The notes beneath the pieces were generated by a model. That model made no database searches. It worked only from the letters and a program-made list of their open reading frames with translations, and was not told the DNA's origin. A stretch of 64,000 nt of DNA from Pseudomonas fluorescens (GTDB taxonomy: Bacteria; Pseudomonadota; Gammaproteobacteria; Pseudomonadales; Pseudomonadaceae). Shown piece after piece: positions 26,019 through 34,426 of this stretch; positions within the stretch are counted from its first letter, which is position 1; each line of letters starts with the position of its first letter. Made by a program: the position numbers and the translations under genes. The stretch covers positions 2,418,001 to 2,482,000 of the forward strand of contig NZ_LT907842.1 of NCBI RefSeq assembly GCF_900215245.1. The letters run 5' to 3'.

Positions 26019-26870
26019 ATGTTCGACCCCGTGTTGTTACGCAGTTTTGTTGCCGTGGTGGACTGCGGCAACTTCACCCGCGCTGCCGAGCGCCTGCACT
26101 TGACCCAATCCACCGTGAGCCAGCAGATCCGCCGCCTGGAAGATGGCGTGGCGTGCCAGTTGCTGGACCGCGACCAGCGCCGCGTGGTGGCCACTGCTGA
26201 GGGCGAGCGCTTGCTGGCCTATGCGCGGCGCATTCTGGCACTGCATGAAGAAGCCGCTGACGTGTTGATCAGCCAGCAAAGCGACGGCGTGTTGCGCCTC
26301 GGGGTGCCGGAGGACTTTGCCGCCGAACGCCTGATGCCGTTGCTGTCAGCGTTCGTGGTGGCCTACCCGCGCGTGCGTCTGGAGGTGACCAGTGGCCTGG
26401 GCCCGGAGTTGCAACGGCAGTACCGCGCGGGCGAATTCGACGTGTTGCTGGTCAAGCAGATGGGTGACAGCGATGACTGCCTGGCCTCATGGCCGGAACC
26501 GTTGTGCTGGGTCGACAGCCGCAGCACGCCGTCCCTGGGGCGCGACCCGCTGCCGCTGGTGGCGTTTCCGGTGGGCGGTTTGTACCGCAATGAAATGCTC
26601 CACCACCTGGAAGTCGGCGGCTGGCGTTGGCGCATCGGTTATTCCAGCGCCAGCCTGGCCAGCGTGTGTTCGGCAGTGGCGGCGGGGTTGGGGATCAGCT
26701 TGTTGCCGCGAAGGGTGGTGCAGGCCGGGCATGTGGTACTCGGCGAGCACAGTGGTTTGCCCAGGGTGCAGGGCGTGCGGCTGGCGTTATATGGCCGCAG
26801 TGGGTTGGGCGCGGCCGGGCAAACGTTGCAAAGCCAATTGCTCGACTTATGCGCAAACAGCCCAGCGTAA
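26019..26870 (+). CDS. LysR-family transcriptional regulator of the deaminase/MFS pair
   Basis: 283 residues with an N-terminal winged helix (DPVLLRSFVAVVDCGNFTRAAERLHLTQSTVSQQIRRLE) and an effector-binding domain. The 107-bp divergent gap to the deaminase gene is the usual place for LysR auto- and target regulation. No strong Shine-Dalgarno is visible before ATG 26019. Effector unknown. Confidence 0.9.
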   Translation: MFDPVLLRSFVAVVDCGNFTRAAERLHLTQSTVSQQIRRLEDGVACQLLDRDQRRVVATAEGERLLAYARRILALHEEAADVLISQQSDGVLRLGVPEDFAAERLMPLLSAFVVAYPRVRLEVTSGLGPELQRQYRAGEFDVLLVKQMGDSDDCLASWPEPLCWVDSRSTPSLGRDPLPLVAFPVGGLYRNEMLHHLEVGGWRWRIGYSSASLASVCSAVAAGLGISLLPRRVVQAGHVVLGEHSGLPRVQGVRLALYGRSGLGAAGQTLQSQLLDLCANSPA

Positions 26871-27151
26871 AACGGTCGACGGCTTTTTATTGGCAAGCCC
26901 GCGCGCCACACGCGATGCCTTTCAGGAATATTTTTTATGCCCTTAAGGCATTCAAAAATGGCGCCTTCGCCACAGGCCAGGCGGGCCGTGGCTTGGGTGT
27001 TTCAGGACGGTTCATTTATTCAATTTAGATCTATCTATAACTTTAAAGATTACTTTAAGAGATAAGCGTCTGCCCCCGATGATTCAGCCCTCGACGGCCG
27101 CTTTGGCAGGCCTGTCGGTTTTTGGGTGTGAAAACCGTAGGGAGTGAATCA

Positions 27152-27958
27152 ATGGGCAATGTCCAGACCGCCGCCAGTGTCCCCGAGGCGCAGTGGCGCC
27201 AGGCACCGGGTGGTGAGTTGGTCGACCTTGGCCGGCCGCACCGCGCGCCCTTGGGGCAGCTGCGTTTGCAGAAAACCCCGAAGCGTTTTGCGAGTCGTCG
27301 CGAAGGGGTTCTGCTCGGGTTGCTGGTGGTGGCCCTGCACGGTGCGCTGATCTATTGGCTGAGCCAGAAGCCCACGCCGGTGCTGCCAATCGTGCCGCCG
27401 GAAATCCCACCGATGACCATCGAATTTTCCCAACCCGCGCCGCCGGTGGTTGAACCGCCACCGCCGCCGCCTGTAGTCGAGCCTCCGCCGCCGGTAGTCG
27501 ATGAGTTGGCCGCCAAACCAGCGCCGCCGAAACCTGTTCCAAAACCCAAGCCGAAGCCGAAGCCGGTGCCGAAACCTGAACCCAAACCTGTGCCAAAAGC
27601 GGTCGAGCAACCGCCTGCGCCACCGACGCCTGCGCCTCCAGCGCCTCCAGCGCCACCGGCACCTTCACCTGCGCCGGTGACACCTGCTTCGGCCAACGCC
27701 GCGTACTTGAAGAACCCGGCGCCGGAGTACCCGTCGCTGGCCCAGCGCCGTGGTTGGGAAGGCACCGTGCTGCTGCGCGTGCATGTGTTGGCCAGCGGCA
27801 AGCCGGGTGAGGTCCAGGTCCAGAAAAGCAGCGGTCGCCAGCAACTCGACGACGCCGCACTGGCCGCCGTGAAACGTTGGAGTTTCGTGCCGGCCAAGCA
27901 AGGCGATGTGGCCCAGGACGGCTGGGTCAGCGTGCCGATCGATTTCAAGATTCACTAA
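27152..27958 (+). CDS. tonB: TonB energy transducer
   Basis: 268 residues. Layout: about 45 cytoplasmic residues, one membrane helix (about 55-72, GLLVVALHGALIYWL), a long periplasmic Pro/Lys-rich region with PPPP, EPP and KPKP repeats (about 90-170), and the C-terminal TonB domain (YPSLAQRRGWEGTVLLRV... to KIH). It transmits proton-motive-force energy to outer-membrane receptors. The start at 27152 has AGGGAG 9 bases upstream; the longer cytoplasmic head is common in pseudomonads. exbB and exbD follow. The 281-bp gap upstream holds AT-rich sequence (27015-27060) but I see no clear Fur box. Confidence 0.93.
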   Translation: MGNVQTAASVPEAQWRQAPGGELVDLGRPHRAPLGQLRLQKTPKRFASRREGVLLGLLVVALHGALIYWLSQKPTPVLPIVPPEIPPMTIEFSQPAPPVVEPPPPPPVVEPPPPVVDELAAKPAPPKPVPKPKPKPKPVPKPEPKPVPKAVEQPPAPPTPAPPAPPAPPAPSPAPVTPASANAAYLKNPAPEYPSLAQRRGWEGTVLLRVHVLASGKPGEVQVQKSSGRQQLDDAALAAVKRWSFVPAKQGDVAQDGWVSVPIDFKIH

Positions 27959-28012
27959 CTATTCGGCAGCGGTGTGTTGGACACGCCGCCACCTGCACAG
28001 AGGGAAAACATC

Positions 28013-28732
28013 ATGGCATTAGCATCTCCACTTGAATCCGTTGAAAGCGCGGTGATCTGGCTGCTGGTGGCCTTTTCGGTCGCCACCTGGGGCTTTGCCT
28101 TGCTCAAGGCTGTGCAGTTCAGTCGCCTCAGGGCGCAGGATCGAAAATTCCACAATCAGTTCTGGGCGGCGTCGAGCCTCGACTCGGCTGCCGAGCTGGC
28201 CGAAACCCAACCCGGCGCTGCGGCCCGTGTGGCCCAGGCCGGTTATGCCGCGATCCAGGTCGGCGATGCGCCGCACGCGGCTGACTTGAGCCAGGCCATC
28301 AACCATCAGGACCGTCTCGAACGAGCCCTGCGCCAGCAGATCGTGCGTGAGCGACGCTCGCTCGAAACCGGCCTGGCCGTGGTCGCCAGTATCGGCAGCA
28401 CCTCGCCGTTTATCGGTCTGTTCGGCACCGTGTGGGGGATCATGGAAGCGCTGAAGGGGATCAGCGCCGCCGGTTCCGCCAGCCTGGAAACCGTGGCCGG
28501 CCCGATTGGTGCGGCGTTGGTTGCCACCGGTGTCGGTATCGCCGTCGCCGTGCCGGCCGTGTTGGTCTACAACTACTTCCTGCGCCGCTTGAAGCTGACA
28601 GCGGCCGACCTCGATGACTTTGCCCACGATTTTTACAGCCTGGCGCAGAAGCATTCTTTCCGCGTGCTGTTGCACCCTGCGCTGACGAAAAGCGCGGCGG
28701 GTAACCCGCAAAAAGTGAAGGAGGCGTCCTGA
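28013..28732 (+). CDS. exbB: TonB-system proton channel subunit ExbB
   Basis: 239 residues, MotA/TolQ/ExbB family. Three membrane helices: about 13-32, 126-148 and 160-182. The second contains GLFGTVWGIMEALKGIS, and the third AALVATGVGIAVAVPAVLVYNYF, both diagnostic. ATG 28013 has GAGGG upstream; ExbB in some species has a longer N-terminus, absent here. exbD starts 1 base after the stop. Confidence 0.94.
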   Translation: MALASPLESVESAVIWLLVAFSVATWGFALLKAVQFSRLRAQDRKFHNQFWAASSLDSAAELAETQPGAAARVAQAGYAAIQVGDAPHAADLSQAINHQDRLERALRQQIVRERRSLETGLAVVASIGSTSPFIGLFGTVWGIMEALKGISAAGSASLETVAGPIGAALVATGVGIAVAVPAVLVYNYFLRRLKLTAADLDDFAHDFYSLAQKHSFRVLLHPALTKSAAGNPQKVKEAS

Positions 28733-28733
28733 G

Positions 28734-29135
28734 ATGGCCTTCTCAACCCAAGACAGTGATGAGGTGCTGAGCGAGATCAACGTCACGCCGCTGGTGGACG
28801 TGATGCTGGTGCTGCTGGTGGTGTTTATCGTCACCGCGCCGCTGCTGACCAATGCGATTCCGATCAACCTGCCCAAGACCCAGGCCGTGGCCCCGGTGGA
28901 GCAGAAAGACCCGCTGGTGGTGAGCATCGACGGCGCCGGCAAACTGTTTATCAACAAGGACGCAATCCAGCCGGACCTGCTCGAATTCAACCTGCAGGCG
29001 GCCAAGGCCAAGGACCCCGATGTGCGGGTGCAACTGCAGGCGGACGATGGCGTGAACTACGGCGAAGTGGCGCGAGCCATGGCGTCTATCGAACGCGCGG
29101 GCATTACCAAGCTGTCGGTGATTACCGCTCGTTAG
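28734..29135 (+). CDS. exbD: TonB-system channel subunit ExbD
   Basis: 133 residues. An N-terminal cytoplasmic segment (SEINVTPLVDVMLVLLVVFIV) carries the conserved Asp within the single membrane helix (about 20-42) that takes part in proton flow, followed by a periplasmic domain. GGAGGCG overlaps the exbB end as its ribosome-binding site. A terminator follows at 29160. Confidence 0.94.
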   Translation: MAFSTQDSDEVLSEINVTPLVDVMLVLLVVFIVTAPLLTNAIPINLPKTQAVAPVEQKDPLVVSIDGAGKLFINKDAIQPDLLEFNLQAAKAKDPDVRVQLQADDGVNYGEVARAMASIERAGITKLSVITAR

Positions 29136-29159
29136 TGTTAAAAGCCTCGACAATTTTTT

Positions 29160-29194
29160 GGGCCGTTTCCTTGGCAGGGTGCGGCCTTTTTTTT
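29160..29194 (+). terminator. Terminator after exbD
   Basis: GGCCG (29161-29165) pairs with CGGCC (29182-29186), followed by eight T. The loop is long (16 bases), so strength is uncertain, but the T-run is clear. Confidence 0.7.
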
Positions 29195-29235
29195 GCCTGG
29201 TATTTACCTGATTTCCCCTGTGCAACCCGATCCAT

Positions 29236-29261
29236 GTGGGAGCTGGCTTGCCTGCACCCAC
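29236..29261. repeat. Single degenerate REP hairpin
   Basis: GTGGGAGCTGGCTTGCCTGC closed by ACCCAC; a lone or decayed REP between exbD and the hydrolase gene. Confidence 0.6.
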
Positions 29262-29383
29262 ATTTTTAAGTATCCGTGTGATTGATATTTTGGTTATTAA
29301 TAAATAGCTTCTTATTCCTTAACGAATATAACCCGCGTCCCTATACTGACCAGCAACGTTAAACGCTGCAGGAGGGCACACCC

Positions 29384-29965
29384 ATGCACAGCGAGTCGAT
29401 TCGTTATCTGATCGTGCCGGGCTGGCAAGGATCGCCAGAAGAACATTGGCAAAGCCATTGGCAAAACAGCCTGCCCAACAGTGCGCGCGTGGAGCAGGCC
29501 GATTGGTTGACGCCGCGTCGCGAAGACTGGGTGGCCGCGCTGGCTGAAGCGATCGCTGCCGACAGCACGCCGGTGATTCTCATCGCCCACAGCTTGGGTT
29601 GCATCACCGTCGCCCACTGGGCGGCCACTGCGCCGGTGCATTTCCTGCGGCAGGTACGCGGTGCCTTGCTGGTGGCCCCGGCCGATGTCGAACGTCCGGC
29701 CTGTTCGCCGGCGCTACGCAACTTCGCGCCGATCCCGACCGACCTGCTGCCATTTCCCAGCCAGGTGGTCAGTTCCGATAACGACAGCGCCGTCAGTGCC
29801 CCAAGGGCGTTGGAGCTGGCCCGTCACTGGGGCGCCGAAGCCGGCATTTTGTCGGGTGCCGGGCATATCAATGTGAAGTCCGGCCACCAGCGTTGGGAGC
29901 AGGGGTTCGCCTATCTGTATCGTCTCCAGAGCCGCCTCGAGCATCACGCCCGGCGCACTGCCTGA
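29384..29965 (+). CDS. RBBP9/YdeN-family alpha/beta hydrolase
   Basis: 193 residues. VPGWQGSPEEHWQSHW near the N-terminus is the family hallmark. The catalytic triad appears complete: Ser in AHSLGC (about 69), Asp in SSDNDS and His in GAGHIN. These are small serine hydrolases with poorly known substrates. GGAGGGC precedes the ATG. The next gene starts 48 bases downstream in the same direction, so they may be co-transcribed. Confidence 0.88.
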   Translation: MHSESIRYLIVPGWQGSPEEHWQSHWQNSLPNSARVEQADWLTPRREDWVAALAEAIAADSTPVILIAHSLGCITVAHWAATAPVHFLRQVRGALLVAPADVERPACSPALRNFAPIPTDLLPFPSQVVSSDNDSAVSAPRALELARHWGAEAGILSGAGHINVKSGHQRWEQGFAYLYRLQSRLEHHARRTA

Positions 29966-30013
29966 ACATTTTCAACGCCCCGTCCCTGAGTGGATTTGGG
30001 GCGGGAGCCTGCC

Positions 30014-30937
30014 ATGAGTCATGAAACCTTCGGCCAGCCACTGCTGACCTTCCCCGACGCCGAAAAGAGCCCGCTGAGCATTCGCGCCAAGGCGTTGGTG
30101 TTTGTCGACCCGCGTTCACGGCAACTGCGTGAAGCGCTCGAAAGCCTCGCGCCGCGTGCCTTGCCCGTGTTGATTCGCGGCGAGACCGGTAGCGGTAAAG
30201 AGCTGCTGGCGCGGCATATCCACCGGGGCAGCGACCGCGCCGGGCTGTTTGTGTCGGTCAACTGCGGCGCGATCAGCCCCACCTACGCCGACGCCGAATT
30301 GTTCGGCTACGCCGCAGGCAGCCACAGCGGCGCGGCCAGCAGTCGGGCCGGGTGGTTCGGCTCGGCCAACGGCGGCACCTTGTACCTGGACGAAATCGGT
30401 GACTTGCCGCTGCCGATCCAGGTGAAATTGCTCGCGGCCTTGGAAAATCACGAAGTCACTCGCGTTGGCGCACATCAGCCCAGCCCGGTGGATGTGCGGC
30501 TGGTCGCAGCCACCAGCATCGACCTGGCCCAAGCCGTGGCGGCGGGCAAGTTTCATGAACGCCTGTTCCATTACTTGAGCGAAGGCCAGTTGGACCTGCC
30601 GGCCTTGCGTGAACGGGTCGGCGACATCCTGTCCCTGGCCGAATACTTCCTCGGCATCTACAGCCAGCGCCTGGACCTGCCGGTGCCGCTGATCAGTGAC
30701 GCCGCCCAGCGCGTGCTGGAACACCACAGTTGGCCGGGCAATACCCGCGAGCTGGAAAACGTCATTCACTTCGCGCTGTTGGTGAGCAGTGGCGATGAAA
30801 TTTTGCCCGAGCATTTAAACCTGCCGGCGGCGGGCTCACCCCTTGAGCAACTGCAACGGATTTTCGCCAACGCCAGCCCCGCCGAGCAGCAAACCTTGCT
30901 CAAATTCCTACATGAACAAAATGGAATATCAACGTGA
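30014..30937 (+). CDS. Sigma-54 enhancer-binding AAA protein without DNA-binding domain (SfnR-like)
   Basis: 307 residues consisting almost wholly of a sigma-54-interaction AAA+ domain. Walker A (GETGSGKE) and Walker B (GGTLYLDEIGDLP) are intact. The sigma-54-contacting loop, normally GAFTGA, reads GSHSGA (in GYAAGSHSGAASS), with the Phe and Thr replaced. The C-terminal Fis-type helix-turn-helix is missing: the protein ends HEQNGIST about 40 residues after the AAA fold. No N-terminal sensor is present. SfnR-type regulators of organosulfur use are similarly short at the N-terminus, and a MetQ-like gene follows, so a sulfur link is plausible. Confidence 0.78.
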   Translation: MSHETFGQPLLTFPDAEKSPLSIRAKALVFVDPRSRQLREALESLAPRALPVLIRGETGSGKELLARHIHRGSDRAGLFVSVNCGAISPTYADAELFGYAAGSHSGAASSRAGWFGSANGGTLYLDEIGDLPLPIQVKLLAALENHEVTRVGAHQPSPVDVRLVAATSIDLAQAVAAGKFHERLFHYLSEGQLDLPALRERVGDILSLAEYFLGIYSQRLDLPVPLISDAAQRVLEHHSWPGNTRELENVIHFALLVSSGDEILPEHLNLPAAGSPLEQLQRIFANASPAEQQTLLKFLHEQNGIST

Positions 30938-31063
30938 ATAAAAGATATTGTTCGGGAATAAAAAATCTAGGTATTGTCCACCCCACGCCGCGATAGCACT
31001 TCGCTGGCACACCACAAAAAAACGGTCGTCAGAGACGCCCCGGAATTTCGATAAGGACACTGC

Positions 31064-31846
31064 ATGAAAAAGGTTCTGTTGTTTACCGCACTGGCGGCTG
31101 CCCTGACTGCAAGCTTCGCCCAGGCCAACGAGAAACTGGTCGTTGCGGCCACCCCGATCCCGCACGCCGAGATCCTTGAGCTGGTCAAGCCGACCCTGGC
31201 CAAAGAAGGCGTGGACCTGGAAATCAAGGTGTTCACCGACTATGTGCAGCCCAACACACAGGTTGCCGAGAAGCGCCTGGACGCCAACTACTTCCAGACC
31301 CTGCCGTACCTGGAAAACTTCAACAAGGGCAAGGGCACCAACCTGGTCACTGTGATCGGTGTGCACGTTGAACCGATCGGCGGCTACTCGAAGAAGATCA
31401 AGAATATTTCCGAGCTTAAAGACGGCGCTACCGTGGCCATCCCGAACGAAGGCTCCAACAGTGGCCGCGCCCTGCTGCTGCTGCAAAAGAATGGTTTGAT
31501 TACGCTGAAAGACCCGAGCAATGCGCTGTCCACGCCGAAAGACATCGCTTCCAACCCAAAACACCTGAAGTTCAAAGAGCTGGAATCGGCCTTGCTGCCT
31601 CGCGTGCTGGACCAGGTTGACCTGGACGTGATCAACACCAACTACGCCCTGGAAGCGGGCTTGAACCCGGCGAAAGACGCGCTGATCATCGAAGATGCCA
31701 AGTCGCCTTATGTGAACTTCCTGGTCGCTCGCCCGGACAACAAGGACAGCGACGCTGTGCAGAAACTGGCCAAGGCGCTGACCAGCCCGGAAGTCAAAGC
31801 CTTCATCGAGAAGAAGTACAACGGCGCGGTAGTGCCTGCGTTCTGA
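31064..31846 (+). CDS. MetQ/NlpA-family periplasmic binding protein
   Basis: 260 residues with a Sec signal peptide (MKKVLLFTALAAALTASFAQA) that lacks a lipobox, so the mature protein is periplasmic, not a lipoprotein. The body is typical MetQ (VAEKRLDANYFQTLPYLENF; NEGSNSGRALLLLQ; NTNYALEAGL), which binds D- or L-methionine. No permease or ATPase gene adjoins it; it could feed the MetNI encoded at 46.7-48.5 kb. AAGGACA precedes the ATG. The AT-rich leader (30938-30975) has a repeated GGAATAAAA. Confidence 0.9.
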   Translation: MKKVLLFTALAAALTASFAQANEKLVVAATPIPHAEILELVKPTLAKEGVDLEIKVFTDYVQPNTQVAEKRLDANYFQTLPYLENFNKGKGTNLVTVIGVHVEPIGGYSKKIKNISELKDGATVAIPNEGSNSGRALLLLQKNGLITLKDPSNALSTPKDIASNPKHLKFKELESALLPRVLDQVDLDVINTNYALEAGLNPAKDALIIEDAKSPYVNFLVARPDNKDSDAVQKLAKALTSPEVKAFIEKKYNGAVVPAF

Positions 31847-31873
31847 TGTAAACAAAACCCCCTTCAAGGTTTG

Positions 31874-31908
31874 AACGCCGACGGCTTCTACAGCGTCGGC
31901 GTTTTTTT
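31874..31908 (+). terminator. Terminator after the MetQ-like gene
   Basis: AACGCCGAC (31874-31882) pairs with GTCGGCGTT (31895-31903) and runs into a stretch of T. Confidence 0.92.
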
Positions 31909-31935
31909 ATTGACCTGGAAATACGGGCAAGAACT

Positions 31936-32021
31936 GTGGGAGCAACTTGCCTGCGATAGCGGTCTGTCAGTTACAGATGCTCTGTCTGATACACCGCATT
32001 CGCGAGCAAGCCCGCTCCCAC
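31936..32021. repeat. REPIN with one diverged arm
   Basis: Left arm GTGGGAGCAACTTGCCTGC is diverged; right arm GCGAGCAAGCCCGCTCCCAC is canonical. Confidence 0.85.
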
Positions 32022-32038
32022 ATTGGACCTTCAGCGTT

Positions 32039-32125
32039 TCAGAGCACACGGCTATTGATCGCCCTGCGCAGCGCCACCAACCACTTCACCAGTTCCTGCG
32101 GATCCAGCGGTTTCGCTTGGTTCAT
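32039..32125 (-). CDS. Candidate 28-residue small protein
   Basis: ATG 32125 to TGA 32039 encodes MNQAKPLDPQELVKWLVALR followed by RAINSRVL. GAGGGAATG lies 7-13 bases upstream, preceded by a T-rich stretch. The sequence would form one amphipathic helix with a basic tail. It lies between a REPIN and the promoter region of the amino-acid transporter, on the opposite strand. I do not recognise it; conservation across related genomes is needed to accept it. Confidence 0.4.
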   Translation of the reverse strand: MNQAKPLDPQELVKWLVALRRAINSRVL

Positions 32126-32237
32126 TGCTCATTCCCTCGAAAAAAACAGCCGTCCTGCGACCCCAAGACCATAGCCGTCACCGGCCAAACCCGCGAATCC
32201 GGCGGTTATCTTTTTGGGTGATATCAATATGCTATTT

Positions 32238-32265
32238 AGGTATTTAAATTTTGCTTTTTATACCT
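32238..32265. promoter_or_regulatory. AT-rich inverted repeat upstream of the amino-acid ABC operon
   Basis: AGGTAT (32238-32243) and ATACCT (32260-32265) flank an AT-rich core in a generally AT-rich 60-bp promoter region, 83 bases before the first permease gene. Possible operator; the regulator is unknown. Confidence 0.3.
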
Positions 32266-32347
32266 TTAAAGTTCGCGCTACCCGACGTTACCCACGCCGG
32301 AACGGACTGCGCTCGCTGCATTACCCTTGCGGCGTCATGGACTCACG

Positions 32348-33013
32348 ATGACCTTCGATTTCGCTTTTATCCTCAGCACCCTGCCGGCGTTTCTCAGTGC
32401 CGTGGGGGTGACGCTGCAAGTGGGCTTGATTGCCATTGCCAGCTCCTTGCTGGTGGCGCTGATCAATGCGGCGCTGCTGGTGTTTCGCACGCCCTACCTG
32501 TCGCGCCTGGTGGCGCTGTATGTGGAGTTGGCGCGTAACACGCCGCTGCTGATCCAACTGTTCTTCGTGTACTTCGCCTTGCCGGCCCTGGGTTTCAATA
32601 TTTCCGGGTTCTGGGCGGCCATCATCACCATGACGTTCCTGGGCGGCGCGTACCTCACCGAAGTGCTGCGCGCCGGTGTCGAAGCGGTGCCGCTGGCGCA
32701 GATCGAGTCGGGCAAATCCATCGGCCTGTCCGACTGGCAGTTGCTGCGCCATGTGATCCTGCCCCAGGCCGGCATTCTCAGCCTGCCGGCGCTGTTCGCC
32801 AATTTCATCTTCCTGCTCAAGGAGACCACCGTGGTCTCGGCTGTGGCCGTGCCGGAAATTCTCTACACCACCAAGAGTTACATCGCGCTCTACTACAAAA
32901 CCTACGAGATGCTCGCCGTGCTGACGCTGATTTGCGTGCTGTTGTTCTTGCCGCTGTCGCTGCTGCTCAGCCGCCTGGAAAGGAGGCTCCAGCATGGCCA
33001 GTTCGGGTCTTGA
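32348..33013 (+). CDS. Polar amino-acid ABC transporter permease 1
   Basis: 221 residues, HisM/GltJ-type with four to five membrane helices. The coupling loop (EAVPLAQIESGKSIGLSDWQ... ending VILPQA) is intact. First gene of a four-gene operon (permease, permease, ATPase, lipoprotein binding protein) whose genes overlap by a few bases. ATG 32348 is chosen over a frame 21 bases longer. Substrate probably a dicarboxylic or sulfur amino acid, judged from the binding protein. Confidence 0.9.
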   Translation: MTFDFAFILSTLPAFLSAVGVTLQVGLIAIASSLLVALINAALLVFRTPYLSRLVALYVELARNTPLLIQLFFVYFALPALGFNISGFWAAIITMTFLGGAYLTEVLRAGVEAVPLAQIESGKSIGLSDWQLLRHVILPQAGILSLPALFANFIFLLKETTVVSAVAVPEILYTTKSYIALYYKTYEMLAVLTLICVLLFLPLSLLLSRLERRLQHGQFGS

Positions 33014-33653
33014 GTTGCTGTGGGTGTCGTTGCCGCAACTGGGCAAGGGCGCTGCGCAAACCCTGTCGATTTCGTTTTTGAGCATTGCCTTCAGCACCGT
33101 CGGCGGCGTGCTGTATGGCGTGTTGCGCACGCTGAACAACCGGCTGATCAACCTTGTGCTGCGTGTTTATCTGGAGCTGTTCCGGGCGATTCCGGTGCTG
33201 GTGTGGTTGTACCTGTTGTTTTTCGGCCTGCCGATTTTCTTTGGCCTGAGCATCCCGAGCTTTTGGTGCGCGGTGCTGGTGCTGTCGCTATGGGGCGCCA
33301 GCGAGGTGGGCGAAGTGGTCCGCGGCGCGTTGCATTCGCTGCCGCGTGGCCAGCGTGAAGCCGGCTTGTCGATTGGGTTGTCCGACCCGCAGCTCTACGG
33401 CTACGTGTTGCTGCCCCAAGCCCTCAAGCGTATGACGCCGCCGACCATCAACGTCTACACGCGGATCATCAAGACCAGCTCCCTGGCCGTGCTGATCGGT
33501 GTGGTCGATGTGATCAAGGTCGGTCAGCAAATCATCGAGCGCACCTATGAGTCGGTACTGATCTACGGCGTGCTGTTCCTGTTTTTCTTCTTTATCTGCT
33601 ACCCGTTGTCGGCTGCCTCCAAGCGGCTGGAACGGCGCTGGGCCCAAGCATGA
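32994..33653 (+). CDS. Polar amino-acid ABC transporter permease 2
   Basis: 219 residues, the partner permease. It overlaps the end of the first permease gene by 20 bases, with GGAGGCTC as its ribosome-binding site. The family loop LPRGQREAGLSIGLSDPQLYGYVLLPQAL is present. The stop overlaps the ATPase start by 4 bases, so translation is coupled. Confidence 0.9.
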   Translation: MASSGLELLWVSLPQLGKGAAQTLSISFLSIAFSTVGGVLYGVLRTLNNRLINLVLRVYLELFRAIPVLVWLYLLFFGLPIFFGLSIPSFWCAVLVLSLWGASEVGEVVRGALHSLPRGQREAGLSIGLSDPQLYGYVLLPQALKRMTPPTINVYTRIIKTSSLAVLIGVVDVIKVGQQIIERTYESVLIYGVLFLFFFFICYPLSAASKRLERRWAQA

Positions 33654-34426
33654 GCGCATTGATCGAGTTCCAGGGTTTCAACAAATTCTTCGGCGAACAG
33701 CAGGTGCTCAAGGGCATCGACTTGCGGGTCCAAAGCGGCGAAGTGGTGGTGATCCTCGGCCCCAGCGGCTGCGGCAAAAGCACGTTGTTGCGCTGCCTTA
33801 ACGGCCTTGAAGTGGCGCACAGCGGCAGCCTGCGCTTTGCCGGCAAGGAGCTGTTGGACCCACACACCGACTGGCGCCAGGTGCGCCAGGACGTGGGCAT
33901 GGTGTTCCAAAGCTACCATTTGTTTCCGCACATGAGCGTGCTCGACAACATCCTGCTCGGCCCGTTGAAAGTGCAAAAACGCGCGCCGCGCGAAGCCCGC
34001 GAGCAGGCAGAAAAACTGCTGGCACGCGTGGGCCTGGCCGACAAGCGCGATGCCTACCCGCGTCAGCTTTCCGGTGGCCAGCAGCAACGCATCGCCATCG
34101 TCCGCTCGTTGTGCATGAACCCCCAGGTCATGCTGTTTGACGAAGTCACCGCCGCCCTCGACCCGGAGATGGTCAAGGAAGTGCTGGAGGTGATCCAGGG
34201 CCTGGCCCGCGATGGCATGACCCTGCTGATCGTGACCCACGAAATGGCCTTCGCCCGCGCCGTCGCCGACCGCGTGGTGTTTATGGAGGCCGGTCGCATC
34301 CTCGAACAACACACCCCCGAAGAATTCTTTACGAACCCGCAAACCGCACGCGCGCAGCAGTTTCTGGAGAAGTTTTCCTTTGTTTCAACACTGCCCAAAA
34401 AGACCAAGGAACTGGAGCTGATATGA
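33650..34426 (+). CDS. Polar amino-acid ABC transporter ATP-binding protein
   Basis: 258 residues of the GlnQ/GltL type. Walker A GPSGCGKST, signature LSGGQQQR, Walker B VMLFDEVTAALDPEM and switch His in THEMAFA are all present; the Walker B motif has VTAALD where PTSALD is usual. It overlaps both neighbours by 4 bases. Confidence 0.93.
   Translation: MSALIEFQGFNKFFGEQQVLKGIDLRVQSGEVVVILGPSGCGKSTLLRCLNGLEVAHSGSLRFAGKELLDPHTDWRQVRQDVGMVFQSYHLFPHMSVLDNILLGPLKVQKRAPREAREQAEKLLARVGLADKRDAYPRQLSGGQQQRIAIVRSLCMNPQVMLFDEVTAALDPEMVKEVLEVIQGLARDGMTLLIVTHEMAFARAVADRVVFMEAGRILEQHTPEEFFTNPQTARAQQFLEKFSFVSTLPKKTKELELI

Noticed and set aside
27000..27151. Fur box upstream of tonB
   Set aside because: The region is AT-rich but no segment comes close to the 19-bp Fur consensus on inspection.
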